A stretch of 64,000 nt of DNA from Aptenodytes patagonicus (taxonomy: Eukaryota; Chordata; Aves; Sphenisciformes; Spheniscidae). A model generated the notes under the pieces. The model ran no database searches, had not been told where the DNA came from, and was given only the letters and a program-made list of their open reading frames with translations. Shown piece by piece: positions 8,495-19,394 of this stretch. Where the stretch lies: contig NC_134981.1 of the NCBI RefSeq assembly GCF_965638725.1, forward strand, positions 43,118,849 through 43,182,848, read 5' to 3'. The first letter of the stretch is position 1. Every line of letters starts with the position of its first letter. Made by a program: the position numbers and the translations under genes.

Positions 8495-8939
8495 TCTGAA
8501 TTATGTGATGTTAAGTACTAATTATAGTTATAATAGTTATACTAATAATACACAGATATACTAATAATACTAATAATATTATATGCCATACTAATGTTAT
8601 TATAATAAGAATCACCCAGATTAATGAAGAATAACTTCAGTGAAACCAAGCAAAGCACAGTGATGATGGTACCAGAACTGACTTCAACCTGAAACAATCC
8701 AACACCACATACCATCTCCATTTTTCCTGCCCTGAAAGATTATTATGACAGATGGAGCCCGAAGTCATGGACTAAATGAACTCACCGAACATTTTAGAGG
8801 GATGGCCCACAGATGAAGGGAATGATATCTGTGTATGTGTGTATATATATATATAAAAGGGGGTGGTGATTAATGAAAATGTACTGGAAAATGTGAGACT
8901 TGAGCATGATGCAAATGGTATAGAATAAGGGGTGGATAT
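8495..8939 (+). other. 3' untranslated region and polypurine tract of provirus A
   Basis: 445 bp without an open frame of note, so env is absent. The first part is rich in ACTAATAAT-type repeats. A (TA)n run lies near 8846-8858. The last bases before the LTR, AGAATAAGGGGTGGATAT, are the likely polypurine tract that primes plus-strand synthesis. The tail is shared with B and, at its distal end, with D. Confidence 0.7.
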
Positions 8940-9479
8940 TGTCCTGGTTTCGGCAGGGATAGAGTTAATTTCCTTTCTAGTAGCTGGTACAGTGTTTTGG
9001 ATTTAGGATGAGAACAAAGTTGATAACGCACCGGTGTTTTAGTTGTTGCTAGGTAATGCTTACACTAGCCATGGACTTTTCAGCTTCCCATGCTCTACTG
9101 ACTGAGGAGGCTGGAGGTGCACAAGAAGCTGGGAGGGGGCACAGCCAAACTGGCCAAAGGGACATTCCATACCATGTGACGTCATGCTCAGTACATAAAC
9201 TGGTAAAAGCTGGCCGGGGGGGCCGCTGCTCGGGGACTGGCTGGGCATCGGTCAGCGGGTGGTGAGCAATTGTGCTGTGCATCACTTGTTTTGTGTATTA
9301 TTATTATTATTATCATATTATTATTATCATTTTATTTCAATTATTAAACTGTTTTTATCTCAACCCACGAGTCTTTCTAACTTGTGCTCTTCCAATTCTC
9401 TCCCCCATCCCACCGGGTGGGGGGGAGTGAGCGAGCGGCTGCGTGGTGCTTAATTGCTGACTGAGATTAAACCACGACA
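8940..9479 (+). repeat. 3' LTR of provirus A (alpha family)
   Basis: 540 bp, with three substitutions relative to 2519-3058 (near positions 87, 132 and 264 of the LTR) and no indels. It is followed by the duplication GTTGG (9480-9484). Confidence 0.92.
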
Positions 9480-9484
9480 GTTGG

Positions 9485-10215
9485 TTGACAGGGAAATCAC
9501 CAATTATTGTCATGGGCAAAACAGACTTCACTTGGGGAAAAAAAATTAATTTATTGCTAATTTAAATAGAGTAGGATGGTGAGAAACAAAGACAAAAACT
9601 AAAACAACTTCCCCCCACCCTTCTTCTCAGACTCAACTTCACTCCTTCATTCCCAACTCATCTACCTTTTCCCCCCCACCAAGCAGCGCAGGGTGGATGG
9701 GGAATGGGGGGTTGCGGTCAGTTCATAATAGTTCCCCACTGCTGCTTTTTCCTCCTCACACTTTTCCCCTGCTCCTGAGTGGGGTCCTTCCCATGGGCTG
9801 CAGTTCTTCAAGAACTGCTCTGGCACGGTCCTCTCCACAGGCTGCAGGGAATACCTGCTTCACCATGGTCTCTTCCATGGGATGCAGGAGAATATCTGCA
9901 CCAGCACCTGGAGCACCTCCTCTGCCTCCTTCTTCACTGACCTTGGTGTCTGCAGAGTTGTTTCTCTCACATTTTTTTTCCTCACTCCTCTCTCTCACAC
10001 ACTGCTGCACGGTGTTTTTTCCCCCCTCTTAAATATGTCATCACAGAGGCACCACCAGCGTCGCTGATTGGCTCAGCTTTGGCTAGTGGTGGGTCCCTTA
10101 TGGAGCTGGCTGGAACTGACTCTGTCACAGGGGCAGCCCTTGGTCTCTTCTCACAGAAGCCACCCCTGCAAGCACCCCCTCCAGTACCAAAAGCTTGTCA
10201 TGTAAACCCAATCCA
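9485..10215 (-). mobile_element. Beta-family LTR, second part
   Basis: This continues the minus-strand LTR interrupted at 2518. It matches the reverse complement of the beta LTRs, including the ACAGACT...GGGCAAAACAG block, the GCAGCCCATGG-type repeats near 9790-9900 and the TGGATTGGGTTTAC start. It ends at 10215, before ACATG (10216-10220), which pairs with 2404-2408. Confidence 0.85.
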
Positions 10216-10334
10216 ACATGACAGGCTGCAATTCCAGTTATTCACAGAAGACATAAAAACCTAGTCTTAATGGCCAAGATTTTAAAAATTTAGAATGGTG
10301 CATTATTGTTTATGGATGCCAAGTACTGTCCAAG

Positions 10335-10885
10335 TGTACTGGTTTCGGCAGGGATAGAGTTAATTTCCTTCCTAGTAGCTGGTACAGGGCTGTGTTTTGG
10401 ATTTAGGATGAGAACAAAGTTGATAATGCACCGATGTTTTAGTTGTTGCTAGGTAATGCTTACACTAGCCAAGGACTTTTCAGCTTCCCATGCTATACCC
10501 ACTGAGAAGGCTGGAGGTGCACAAGAAGCTGGGAGGGGGCACAGCCAAACTGGCCAAAGGGACATTCCATACCATGTGACGTCATGCTCAGTACATTAAC
10601 TGGGGAAAGCTGGCTGGGGGGGGCCACTGCTTGGGGACTGGCTGGGCATCGGTCGGCGGGTGGTGAGCAATTGTACTGTGCATCACTTGCTTTGTTTATT
10701 ATTATTATTATTATCATATTATTATTATCATCATTTTATTTCAATTATTAAACTGTTTTTATCTCAACCCACGAGTTTTTCTCACTTGTGCTCTTCCAAT
10801 TCTCTCCCCCATCCCACCGGGGTCGGGGGGGAGTGAGTGAGCGGCTGCGTGGTGCTCCGTTGCCGACTGAGGTTGAACCACGACA
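10335..10885 (+). repeat. 5' LTR of provirus B
   Basis: 551 bp, starting TGTACTGG. It has the longer CAGGGCTGTGTTTTGG form near its start but lacks the AGGACAGCTGACC segment found in the 3' LTR. The CRE TGACGTCA and the ATTAAA signal are intact. Confidence 0.88.
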
Positions 10886-10893
10886 GTCCTTTT

Positions 10894-10911
10894 TGGCGCC
10901 CAATGTGGGGC
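10894..10911 (+). promoter_or_regulatory. Primer binding site of provirus B, one mismatch
   Basis: Same place and type as in A, with C to T in the AACG part (AATG), a typical CpG decay. Confidence 0.8.
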
Positions 10912-10993
10912 TCAAAGGGTTTGAGATAATAACAGATTAACCGAAGTGTATTAAGGAATTAAGGAATATATCTGTTAATAGTTGTGGGTCACA

Positions 10994-11498
10994 ATGTTGG
11001 TTTCTCTGTTCTCGATATTGATTTGTATAATCTGCATTGTGCTCTTTTTTTTCCTGTACATGTTAGAGATTGGTGTTGGTTTTTGCAGTTTACTGTGGTC
11101 TGCAGTGAGTAGTGATGTCTTGCTTGTGAGGTTTGTTTTTAGAACATTGAACTTGGTGTGGTATGTAAGTTTCGCAATGAAGCTGTTACTGTACCACGGA
11201 GACCATTTCGTGGAGACAACTAGCAATTGCAGTAACTTTTCTGAGAGTTTTTTTTACGGAGGAAATGCAGAATGGCAGTGTCACTACCTTCTTCTATGAT
11301 GTTTCCTCCTTCATTACAGTAACTTTTCAGTATTTTGAACGTCCTTGGGTAGTTAAGATACTTCTATTAATACTTCTTGGGAATATTGTTTCGGTGTTGT
11401 CTAAAGTTGGTAAGCAATTTAAGAATATCATCCAGAGATCTGCCCCAAGGCTGAATAATTACGAGTGGCAGGGTGTGTGAGAAAAGATGGGCAAGTAA
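10994..11498 (+). pseudogene. ORF1 of provirus B, frameshifted
   Basis: The start matches A, with the same hydrophobic N-terminus. A T8 run (11248-11255), where A has T7, shifts the frame. The second part reads in another frame until TGA at 11478-11480, where A has a Trp codon. The final TAACTAGG is conserved. Confidence 0.8.
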
Positions 11499-11519
11499 CT
11501 AGGCCAATGGGCACCCCCA

Positions 11520-11979
11520 GTGTTTTGGAACTTCACCCCTGAGCAAGTGCAGAATCCTGAAAAGTTAGTAGAATATTTGGACAAAGTATGCTGTCATCCG
11601 GCAACTCAGAGAGGATAGGTCCTACTCCCCACCTGTACGGACCAGTATCTCGGCTATTAGGAGTCAGCGTTCTTTTGCTCAAGAGAGAGAATATAAAGGA
11701 CACACATCACAGGGCACCCTATGGTTTTACCTGCGTGACCACGGAGAGGACATGAGGAAGTGGGATGGAAAACCTACTGCAGCCCTAGGGGCACGGGTAC
11801 GTGAGTTGCAAGGGAAAACAATCACAGAAAGGGGTTCTTCCAGGAAAATTGCTGCTCCAGTTTCCAGCGGGCAGTTCCCCAGACAGGGTAGAAGGGCTGA
11901 TCTTACTCCTGATCTTAATGAAGAAACTTCTGACTCGTACGTACAAGAAATGAGAAACGAGTACTGTGATGAGGATTAG
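11520..11979 (+). pseudogene. gag: gag remnant of provirus B
   Basis: The first 28 or so codons and the last 110 or so of gag are present. About 1157 bases (equivalent to 3769-4925 in A) are missing, which shifts the frame and creates an early TAG. Both breakpoints lie beside a GCAACTC...AGAG motif, so a short-repeat deletion is likely. The C-terminal part (open from 11752 at least) is well conserved and ends in TAG at 11977-11979, in frame with protease. Confidence 0.88.
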
Positions 11980-14900
11980 AGGGGCCCTGCCTCCAGCCAG
12001 GGGGAGGAAAGGGACAACCGGGTTTACTGGACTGTGTGGATTCGGTGGCCTGGCACATCAGACCCACAGAAGTATAAGGCTCTGGTAGACACCGGTGCAC
12101 AGTGTACCCTAATGCCATCAAGCTATATAGGGGCAGAACCCATCTGTATTTCTGGGGTGACGGGGGGATCCCAACAGCTAACTGTATTGGAAGCCGAAGT
12201 GAGTCTAACTGGGAATGGGTGGCAGAAGCACCCCATTGTGACTGGCCCAGATGCTCCGTGCATCCTTGGCATAGACTACCTCAGGAGAGGGTATTTCAAG
12301 GACCCAAAAGGGTACCGGTGGGCTTTTGGTATAGCTGCCTTGGAGACGGAGGAAATTAAAGAGCTGTCCACCTTGCCTGGTCTTTCGGAGGACCCCTCTG
12401 TTGTGGGGTTGCTGAAGGTCGAAGACCAACAAGTGCCAATCGCTACCACCACAGTGCACCGGCGGCAATATCGCACCAACCGAGACTCCTTGATTCCCAT
12501 TCATGAGCAAGTTCATCGACTGGAGAGCCAAGGAGTGATCAGCAAGACCCGCTCACCCTTTAACAGTCCCATATGGCCAGTGCGGAAGTCTAATGGAGAG
12601 TGGAGACTGACAGTAGACTATCGTGGCCTAAATGAAGTCACGCCACCGCTGAGTGCTGCCGTGCCAGACATGCTAGAACTTCAATACGAATTGGAATCAA
12701 AGGCAGCCAAGTGGTATGCCACAGCTGATATTGCTAATGCGTTTTTCTCAATCCCTTTGGCAGCGGAGTGCAGGCCACAGTTTGCTTTCACTTGGAGGGG
12801 CGTTCAGTACACCTGGAACCGACTGCCCCAGGGCTGGAAACAGAGCCCTACCATTTGCCATGGACTGATCCAGACTGCACTAGAACAGGGTGGAGCTCCA
12901 GAACACTTGCAATACATTGATGATATCATCGTGTGGGGCAACACAGCAGGAGAAGTTTTTGAAAAAGGGAAGGAAATAGTCCAAATCCTGCTGAAGGCCG
13001 GTTTTGCCATAAAACAAAGTGAGGTCAAGGGACCTGCACAGGTTATCCAGTTTTTAGGAATAAAATGGCAAGATGGACGTCGTCAGATCCCAAAGGATGT
13101 GATCAACAAAATAACAGCCATGTCTCCACCAACTAGCAAAAAGGAAACACAAGCTTTCTTCGGCGTCGTGGGTTTCTGGAGAATGCATATTCCAAATTAC
13201 AGTCTGATTGTAAACCCTCTCTATCAAGTGACCCGAAAGAAGAACGATTTCAAATGGGGCCCTGAGCAACGACAAGCTTTTGAACAAATTAAACGGGAGA
13301 TAGTTCATGCAGTAGCCCTGGGGCCAGTCCGGGCAGGGCAAGATGTAAACAATGTGCTCTACACCGCAGCCGGGGAGAACGGCCCTACCTGGAGCCTCTG
13401 GCAGAAAGCACCAGGGGAGACTCGAGGTCGACCCCTAGGGTTTTGGAGTCGGGGATACAGAGGATCCGAGGCCCACTACACTCCAACTGAAAAAGAGATA
13501 TTGGCAGCCTATGAAGGGGTTCGAGCTGCTTCGGAAGTGATCGGCACTGAAGCACAGCTCCTCCTGGCACCCCGACTGCCGGTGCTAGGCTGGATGTTCA
13601 GAGGGAGGGTCCCCTGTACACATCATGCAACTGATGCTACGTGGAGTAAGTGGGTCGCACTGATCACACAACGGGCTCGAATAGGAAACCCCAGTCGCCC
13701 AGGAATCCTGGAAGTGATCATGGATTGGCCAGAGGGCAAAGATTTTGGAATATCGCCAGAGGAGGAGGTGACGCGTGCTGAGGAGGCCCCAATGTATAAT
13801 GAACTACCAGAAAATGAGAAGCCATATGCCCTGTTCACTGATGGGTCCTGTCATATTGTGGGAAAGCATCGGAGGTGGAAAGCTGCTGTATGGAGTCCTA
13901 TGCGACAAGTGGCAGAAACTGCTGAAGGAGAAGGTGAATCGAGCCAATTTGCAGAAGTAAAGGCCATCCAGCTGGCTTTAGACATTGCTGACCGAGAAAA
14001 GTGGCCAGTGCTCTGTCTCTGTACTGACTCATGGATGGTGGCAAATGCCCTGTGGGGGTGGTTGCAGCAATGGAAGCGCAGCAACTGGCAGCGCAGAGGC
14101 AAACCCATCTGGGCTGCCGCATTGTGGCAAGATATTGCTGCCCGGGTGGAGAACCTGGTTGTAAAAGTCCGTCATGTAGATGCTCACGTACCATGGAGTC
14201 GGGCCACTGAAGAACACCAAAATAATCAGCAGGTGGATCAGGCTGCTAAGATTGAAGTGGCTCAGGTGGATCTGGACTGGCAACATAAGGGTGAATTATT
14301 TCTAGCTCGGTGGGCCCATGACACCTCAGGCCACCAAGGAAGAGATGCAACATACAGATGGGCTCGTGATCGAGGGGTGGACTTGACCACGGACACTATT
14401 GCGCAGGTTATCCATGAATGCGAAACATGCGCTGCGATCAAGCAAGCCAAGCGGTTAAAGCCCCTCTGGTATGGAGGACGATGGCTGAAATATAAATATG
14501 GGGAGGCCTGGCAGATCGATTATATCACACTCCCACAAACCCGCCAAGGCAAGCGCCACGTGCTTACAATGGTGGCGGCAACCACCGGATGGCTGGAAAC
14601 ATATCCCGTGCCCCATGCCACTGCCCGGAACACTATCCTGGGCCTTGAAAAGCAAGTCCTATGGCGACATGGCACCCCAGAAAGAATTGAGTCAGACAAT
14701 GGGACTCATTTCCGAAACAACCTCATAGACACCTGGGCCAAAGAGCACGGCATTGAGTGGGTATATCACATCCCCTATCATGCACCAGCCTCTGGGAAAA
14801 TCGAACGATACAATGGACTGTTAAAGACTATGCTGAGAGCAATGGGTGGCGGGACGTTCAAACATTGGGATACGCATTTAGCAAAGGCCACCTGGTTAGT

Positions 14901-15165
14901 CAACACGAGGGGATCTGCCAATCGAGCAGGCCCTGCCCAGTCAGAACTTTTACGTACTGTAGATGGGAATAAAGTCCCTGTAGTGCCCATAAAAAATATG
15001 CTGGGGAAAACAGTCTGGGTTATTCCTGCCTCGGGCAGAGGCAGACCCATCCGTGGGATTGCTTTTGCTCAAGGACCTGGGTGCACTTGGTGGATAATGC
15101 GGAAGGATGGGGAAGTCCGATGTGTACCTCAAGGGGATTTGATTTTGGGTGAGAATAGCCAATGA
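11980..15165 (+). CDS. pol: Uninterrupted protease-RT-RNase H-integrase frame of provirus B
   Basis: One frame runs from the gag TAG to 15165 with no break (1043 codons from the first GTG at 12034, a few more upstream). Protease has D-T-G-A (Asp at 12088-12090) and I-L-G-I-D. RT has D-I-A-N-A-F-F and Y-I-D-D. RNase H shows its acidic residues. Integrase has H-H-C-C and a D, D, E triad. There is no ATG at the start, as expected for a part made by readthrough from gag. It closely resembles A over the whole length. Because gag is deleted in this copy, normal expression from its own genome is doubtful. Whether it is transcribed or active cannot be judged from sequence. Confidence 0.9.
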   Translation, partial: RGPASSQGEERDNRVYWTVWIRWPGTSDPQKYKALVDTGAQCTLMPSSYIGAEPICISGVTGGSQQLTVLEAEVSLTGNGWQKHPIVTGPDAPCILGIDYLRRGYFKDPKGYRWAFGIAALETEEIKELSTLPGLSEDPSVVGLLKVEDQQVPIATTTVHRRQYRTNRDSLIPIHEQVHRLESQGVISKTRSPFNSPIWPVRKSNGEWRLTVDYRGLNEVTPPLSAAVPDMLELQYELESKAAKWYATADIANAFFSIPLAAECRPQFAFTWRGVQYTWNRLPQGWKQSPTICHGLIQTALEQGGAPEHLQYIDDIIVWGNTAGEVFEKGKEIVQILLKAGFAIKQSEVKGPAQVIQFLGIKWQDGRRQIPKDVINKITAMSPPTSKKETQAFFGVVGFWRMHIPNYSLIVNPLYQVTRKKNDFKWGPEQRQAFEQIKREIVHAVALGPVRAGQDVNNVLYTAAGENGPTWSLWQKAPGETRGRPLGFWSRGYRGSEAHYTPTEKEILAAYEGVRAASEVIGTEAQLLLAPRLPVLGWMFRGRVPCTHHATDATWSKWVALITQRARIGNPSRPGILEVIMDWPEGKDFGISPEEEVTRAEEAPMYNELPENEKPYALFTDGSCHIVGKHRRWKAAVWSPMRQVAETAEGEGESSQFAEVKAIQLALDIADREKWPVLCLCTDSWMVANALWGWLQQWKRSNWQRRGKPIWAAALWQDIAARVENLVVKVRHVDAHVPWSRATEEHQNNQQVDQAAKIEVAQVDLDWQHKGELFLARWAHDTSGHQGRDATYRWARDRGVDLTTDTIAQVIHECETCAAIKQAKRLKPLWYGGRWLKYKYGEAWQIDYITLPQTRQGKRHVLTMVAATTGWLETYPVPHATARNTILGLEKQVLWRHGTPERIESDNGTHFRNNLIDTWAKEHGIEWVYHIPYHAPASGKIERYNGLLKTMLRAMGGGTFKHWDTHLAKATWLVNTRGSANRAGPAQSELLRTVDGNKVPVVPIKNMLGKTVWVIPASGRGRPIRGIAFAQGPGCTWWIMRKDGEVRCVPQGDLILGENSQ

Positions 15166-15620
15166 TCTGAATTATGTGATGTTAAGTACTAATTATAGTT
15201 ATAATATTTATACTAATAATACACAGATATACTAATAATACTAATAATATTATATGCCCTACTAATGTTATTACAATAAGAATCACCCAGACTAATGAAG
15301 AATAACTTCAGTGAAACCAAGCAAAGCACAGTGATGATGGTACCAGAACTGACTTCAACATGAAACAATCCAACACCGCACACCATCTCCATTTTTCCTG
15401 CCCTGAAAGATTATTATGACAGATGGAGCCCGAAGTCATGGACTAAATGAACTCACGAAACGTTTTAGAGGGATGGCCCACAGACTAAGGGAATGATATT
15501 TCTGTGTGTGTGTGTGTGTGTATATATATAAAAAAAAAGGGGGGTGGTGATTAATGAAAATGTACTGGAAAATATGAGACTTGAGCATGACGCAGATGGT
15601 ATAGAATAAGGGGTTGATAT
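15166..15620 (+). other. 3' untranslated region and polypurine tract of provirus B
   Basis: About 455 bp, closely related to 8495-8939, with a (TG)n(TA)n run near 15503-15528. The purine tract AGAATAAGGGGTTGATAT ends at the 3' LTR. No env frame. Confidence 0.7.
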
Positions 15621-16172
15621 TGTCCTGGTTTCGGCAGGGATAGAGTTAATTTCCTTTCTAGTAGCTGGTACAGTGTTTTGGATTTAGGATGAGAACAAAG
15701 TTGATAACGCACCGATGTTTTAGTTGTTGCTAGTTAATGCTTACACTAGCCAAGGACTTTTTAGTTTCCCATGCTCTACCCACTGAGAAGGCTGGAGGTG
15801 CACAAGAAGCTGGGAGGGGGCACAGCCAGGACAGCTGACCCAAACTGGCCAAAGGGACATTCCATACCATGTGACATCATGCGCAGTACATAAACTGGGG
15901 AAAGCTGGCCGGGGGGGCCGCTGCTCGGGGACTGGCTGGGCATCGGTCGGCAGGTGGTGAGGAATTGTACTGTGCATCACTTGTTTTGTGTATTATTTTT
16001 ATTATCATATTATTATTATCATTTTATTTCAATTATTAAACTGCTTTTATCTCAACCCACGACTTTTTCTCACTTGTGCTCTTCCAGTTCTCTTCCCCAT
16101 CCCACCGGGGTCGGGGGGAGTGAGCGAGCGGCTGCGTGGTGCTTAGTTGCCGACTGAGATTAAACCACGACA
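15621..16172 (+). repeat. 3' LTR of provirus B
   Basis: 552 bp. Unlike the 5' LTR it carries CCAGGACAGCTGACCC, as in the alpha LTRs at 18792, 28057 and 36493, and it lacks the extra GCTGTG near the start. Its CRE is mutated to TGACATCA. Confidence 0.88.
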
Positions 16173-18436
16173 AACCATCAGGGATTGGTTCATGGCCATG
16201 AATGTAAGCTTTCTGTAATCCAGTGAATTTTTAACTTCTTTGGCTGTGGAGAGGAGTGAAGTGTTGAGTACCAAAAACATTATTTCAGATCATTTGATGG
16301 GCAAGTGGTATCCATGCTATCGTTTATGTACTTGGCACTACTCAAAGAAAATATCAATGACAAGTGTATGCAAGTCTGAAAGAAAGTAGGTCATCAACAG
16401 TGAAGCAGGAGCACTTTTTGGTGTAAGGCTTGAAAGTACCATCCCTGTTTAAAAAAAAATCTTAGAACTCTACATGGAATTATTTCTTCAAACCACAGCA
16501 CTACTCTCTTGCCAGTAATTCAAGGAATAGTCAAATAATGCAAATCTGAAAGGAAGGGAGAAGTATAACATGTTAATTCATCCCATGTACTTCATGTAGA
16601 GTCTAGTATAGTCACAATCAGTGAGGTTGCATAAATATTTCAGCAGGAAATCTTCATGTGCTTTTTTGAAGTGACTGGTTAGGCCCAAATGGTTGCATGT
16701 TGCAAATTACCTCTGAAATGTTTGCACCTCTTATAAATGAAAGCACTTACAGCATTTTATATGTCATTAACTTCTTGCAAGTGAAAAGTGAACTACAATA
16801 ACACTGATGTTTTAGCTTTTCCCCTTCATTTACAGTATAACCTAGTACTTTTCCAGCACCTGTGTTTGCATGAGTGTCTACTGCAAAAATTCATATATTA
16901 TGCCCACAATGCACTGGGAGATTAGAGAGATGTTGGCCCCATTTGAATTGAGGGAGAACTGAGATTTTTAAAATATTTTTGATGGTATTTTTAAAGCCGG
17001 GGTCCCAAAAGAGTTTGGGTGGATTTTTCATGCCTCCTCCCAAGACAGTCAAGCTGTCTAGTGGAATCCTCAGACCTGGATTTGGTACCCAAAGCCCCTC
17101 CTAAATAACAGTGAGAAATAACTCATTCAACAAATATTTTTGTAGTGAGTCAGCTTGTTCTGGGGAGGAGGGAGGAAGGATGGTGTTAGAAGGAAAATGC
17201 CTAAAAACACAAAGTGCAGTAGGTAAATTGGGGGAGGGGGGAAGGATGTAGGCATTTGGTAAGGAGTACTCTCTGGGCTCATCACCCCACTCCTCCTCTT
17301 GGAGTTAAGCTCTTTCTTGTTACATTTGACTGTCTCTTAAATCACAGCCCAAGTAAAATACTCCTTGTCTCCTAGTTCATCACTAATAGGACAACAGCTA
17401 CTCAAAACCTTTTATGAGAAATTAGCATTAAAATGGTAGTTAATGCTCTTAAACTCTGACCACTTAGTTGCTATAACTCTTCTGTCCATTTTCATGTCTA
17501 AGCAATTTTAACCTTGATCAAACTAAGCTTTCCTATAACCATCACTCAAATTCCATTCAATCTAGCTTTTACCAGCTTGCTAGGTTTTGTGCATGTGGCA
17601 GTCAAGCCACAACCAACTTTATCAGTCTTCTTGTTTGCTTATCGCAATATGTTAAACATAACATGCAATAAAAATATAAACACATTATTTACTATTAAAG
17701 TCAGCACTTTTTAGTAGAATGTTATCATCTCTGTGACCTTTTAAGCTAACCTGTTTTCCTAAAGCAACAAAATGTACAGTAAGGCACATTCCCTTTGATT
17801 TTTTGTAAATACCTGCTATTCTTTACTTTGGGAGGGTTTTGTGGATTTCTGTTACATATAGAAGTTTCTGATTATAGTACAGAAATCCAGAGTTTAGGCA
17901 TCAGTTGGTGTTAACATAAACTTCACTCATTATCTAAGACTGCAATGGCAAAGTGGCTGAAATAATCTGAGTTCTTCAGAATTTAGTGCAATGGACCTGA
18001 TTCTCATACATAATCCGGCTGGTGCCTCTCGATGGTATAATAATGCTATAAGATGAACAAGTGGGCAGGTCAAGAGGCTGGACATGTACTGCCAGCTACA
18101 GTCAGGGAGCAACATCAGTTGTGTACTGGTCAGGCTCTGGTTTTACAAAAATGCAAAAACATCTGTTTTTGCTCTGGTGATCTGTTGGCTGATGTTGGCT
18201 CCCTGTGGAATTAATCTTTGAAGTTCAGAATTATTCCATTATTTATGGAAAAATATGCTTGTTCATTCTTTCAGTTGTAATAGAAGAGTTTTTAAAGAAA
18301 TTATCTCTTTGCTTCCTCTTTCAGAAGTGCTATAGGCCTTTTTTTCTCTCTCTCTTCAGAAACCTTGAGGGAGGAAAAAAGCCTAGGACTAGCTACACAA
18401 AATGGATGTAACAGTGGCTTTAGGCCTCAAGGCATT
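16173..18436. other. Gene-free stretch
   Basis: 2.3 kb of AT-rich, single-copy-looking DNA. The small open frames are short and without motifs. I see nothing else in it. Confidence 0.55.
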
Positions 18437-18791
18437 TGTATTGGGTTTGCGTGGCAAGGTTTTGGTAGCAGGGGGGCTACAGGGGGGGCTTCTGTGAGAA
18501 GATGCCAGAAGATTCCCCCATGTCTGATAGAACCAGTTTGAGCCGGCTCCAAGACGGACCTGCCGCTGGCCAAAGCTGAGCCAATCAGCGACGGTGGTAG
18601 CGCCTCTGTGATAACATATTTAAGAGGGGGAAAAACTGCTGCGCAACAGCAGCCGGAAGAGAGGAGTGAGAATATGTGAGAGAAACAACTCTGCAGACAC
18701 CAAGGTCAGTGAAGAAGGAAGGGGAGGAGGTGCTCCAGGCGCCAGAGCAGAGATTCCCCTGCAGCCCATGGTGAAGACCATGGTGAAGCAG
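18437..18791 (+). mobile_element. Beta-family LTR, first part
   Basis: Starts TGTATTGGGTTTGCGTGGC. The element runs to 20109 and is flanked by the duplication GCATT at 18432-18436 and 20110-20114. It is split by an alpha solo LTR at 18792-19389. A polyadenylation-type or promoter signal is not clear in this part. Confidence 0.88.
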
Positions 18792-19389
18792 TGTCCTGGT
18801 TTCGGCAGGGATAGAGTTAATTTCCTTCCTAGTAGCTGGTACAGCGCTGTGTTTTGGATTTAGGGTGAGAACAATGTTGATAACACACCGATGTTTTAGT
18901 TGTTGCTAGGTAGCGTTTACACTAGTCAAGGACTTTTCAGCTTCCCATGCTCTACCGACTGAGAAGGCTGGAGGTGCACAAGAAGCTGGGAGGGGGCACA
19001 GCCAGGACAGCTGACCCAAACTGGCCAAAGGGATATTCCATACCATGTGACGTCATGCACAGTATATAAAGCTGGGGGAAGAAGAAGGAAGGGGGGGAAC
19101 GTTTGGAGTGATGGCGTTTGTCTTCCCAAGTAACCGTTACGCGTGATGGAGCCCTGCTTTCCTGGAGATGGCTGAACACCTGCCTGCCCATGGGAAGTAG
19201 TGAATGGATTCCTGGTTTTGCTTTGCTTGCGTGCGCGGCTTTTGCTTTCCCTATTAAACTGTCTTTATCTCAACCCACGGGTTTTCTCACTTTTACTCTT
19301 CCGATTCTCTCCCCCTTCCCACCTGGGGGGGGAGGAGTGAGTGAGCGGCTGTGTGGTGCTTAGTTGCCGGCTGAGGTTAAACCACGACA
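18792..19389 (+). mobile_element. Solo LTR, alpha family (D-type), nested in a beta LTR
   Basis: 598 bp, TGTCCTGG...ACCACGACA, flanked by AGCAG at 18787-18791 and 19390-19394. It carries TGACGTCA and a true TATATAAA box, then a GAAGAAGAAGGAAGG stretch. It is nearly the same as the 3' LTR of element D (28057-28650), so it probably derives from that small element rather than from A-C. Confidence 0.9.
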
Positions 19390-19394
19390 AGCAG

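Larger units (their letters stand above)
2519..9479 (+). mobile_element. Provirus A, ERVL-like endogenous retrovirus without env
   Basis: This is a complete 6961-bp provirus: 5' LTR, tRNA-Lys-type primer site, hydrophobic ORF, gag, protease, pol, a short untranslated tail and 3' LTR. It is bounded by the 5-bp duplication GTTGG at 2514-2518 and 9480-9484, created inside an antisense beta LTR. The two 540-bp LTRs differ at three positions by eye, so it is a recent insertion. One nonsense codon separates protease from RT. There is no env. Class III assignment rests on the style of the RT and integrase motifs and on the 5-bp duplication. Confidence 0.92.
10335..16172 (+). mobile_element. Provirus B, gag-deleted, with mismatched LTRs
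   Basis: 5838 bp, same family and orientation as A. The flanks CCAAG (10330-10334) and AACCA (16173-16177) do not form a target duplication, and the two LTRs are of different subtypes. ORF1 has a frameshift and a nonsense codon, and gag has lost about 1.16 kb. Protease and pol form one uninterrupted frame. It is probably a recombinant of two proviruses. Confidence 0.9.

Noticed and set aside
8495..8939. Hidden env or accessory gene after pol
   Set aside because: No open frame of useful length, no signal peptide or fusion-peptide pattern in A or B.
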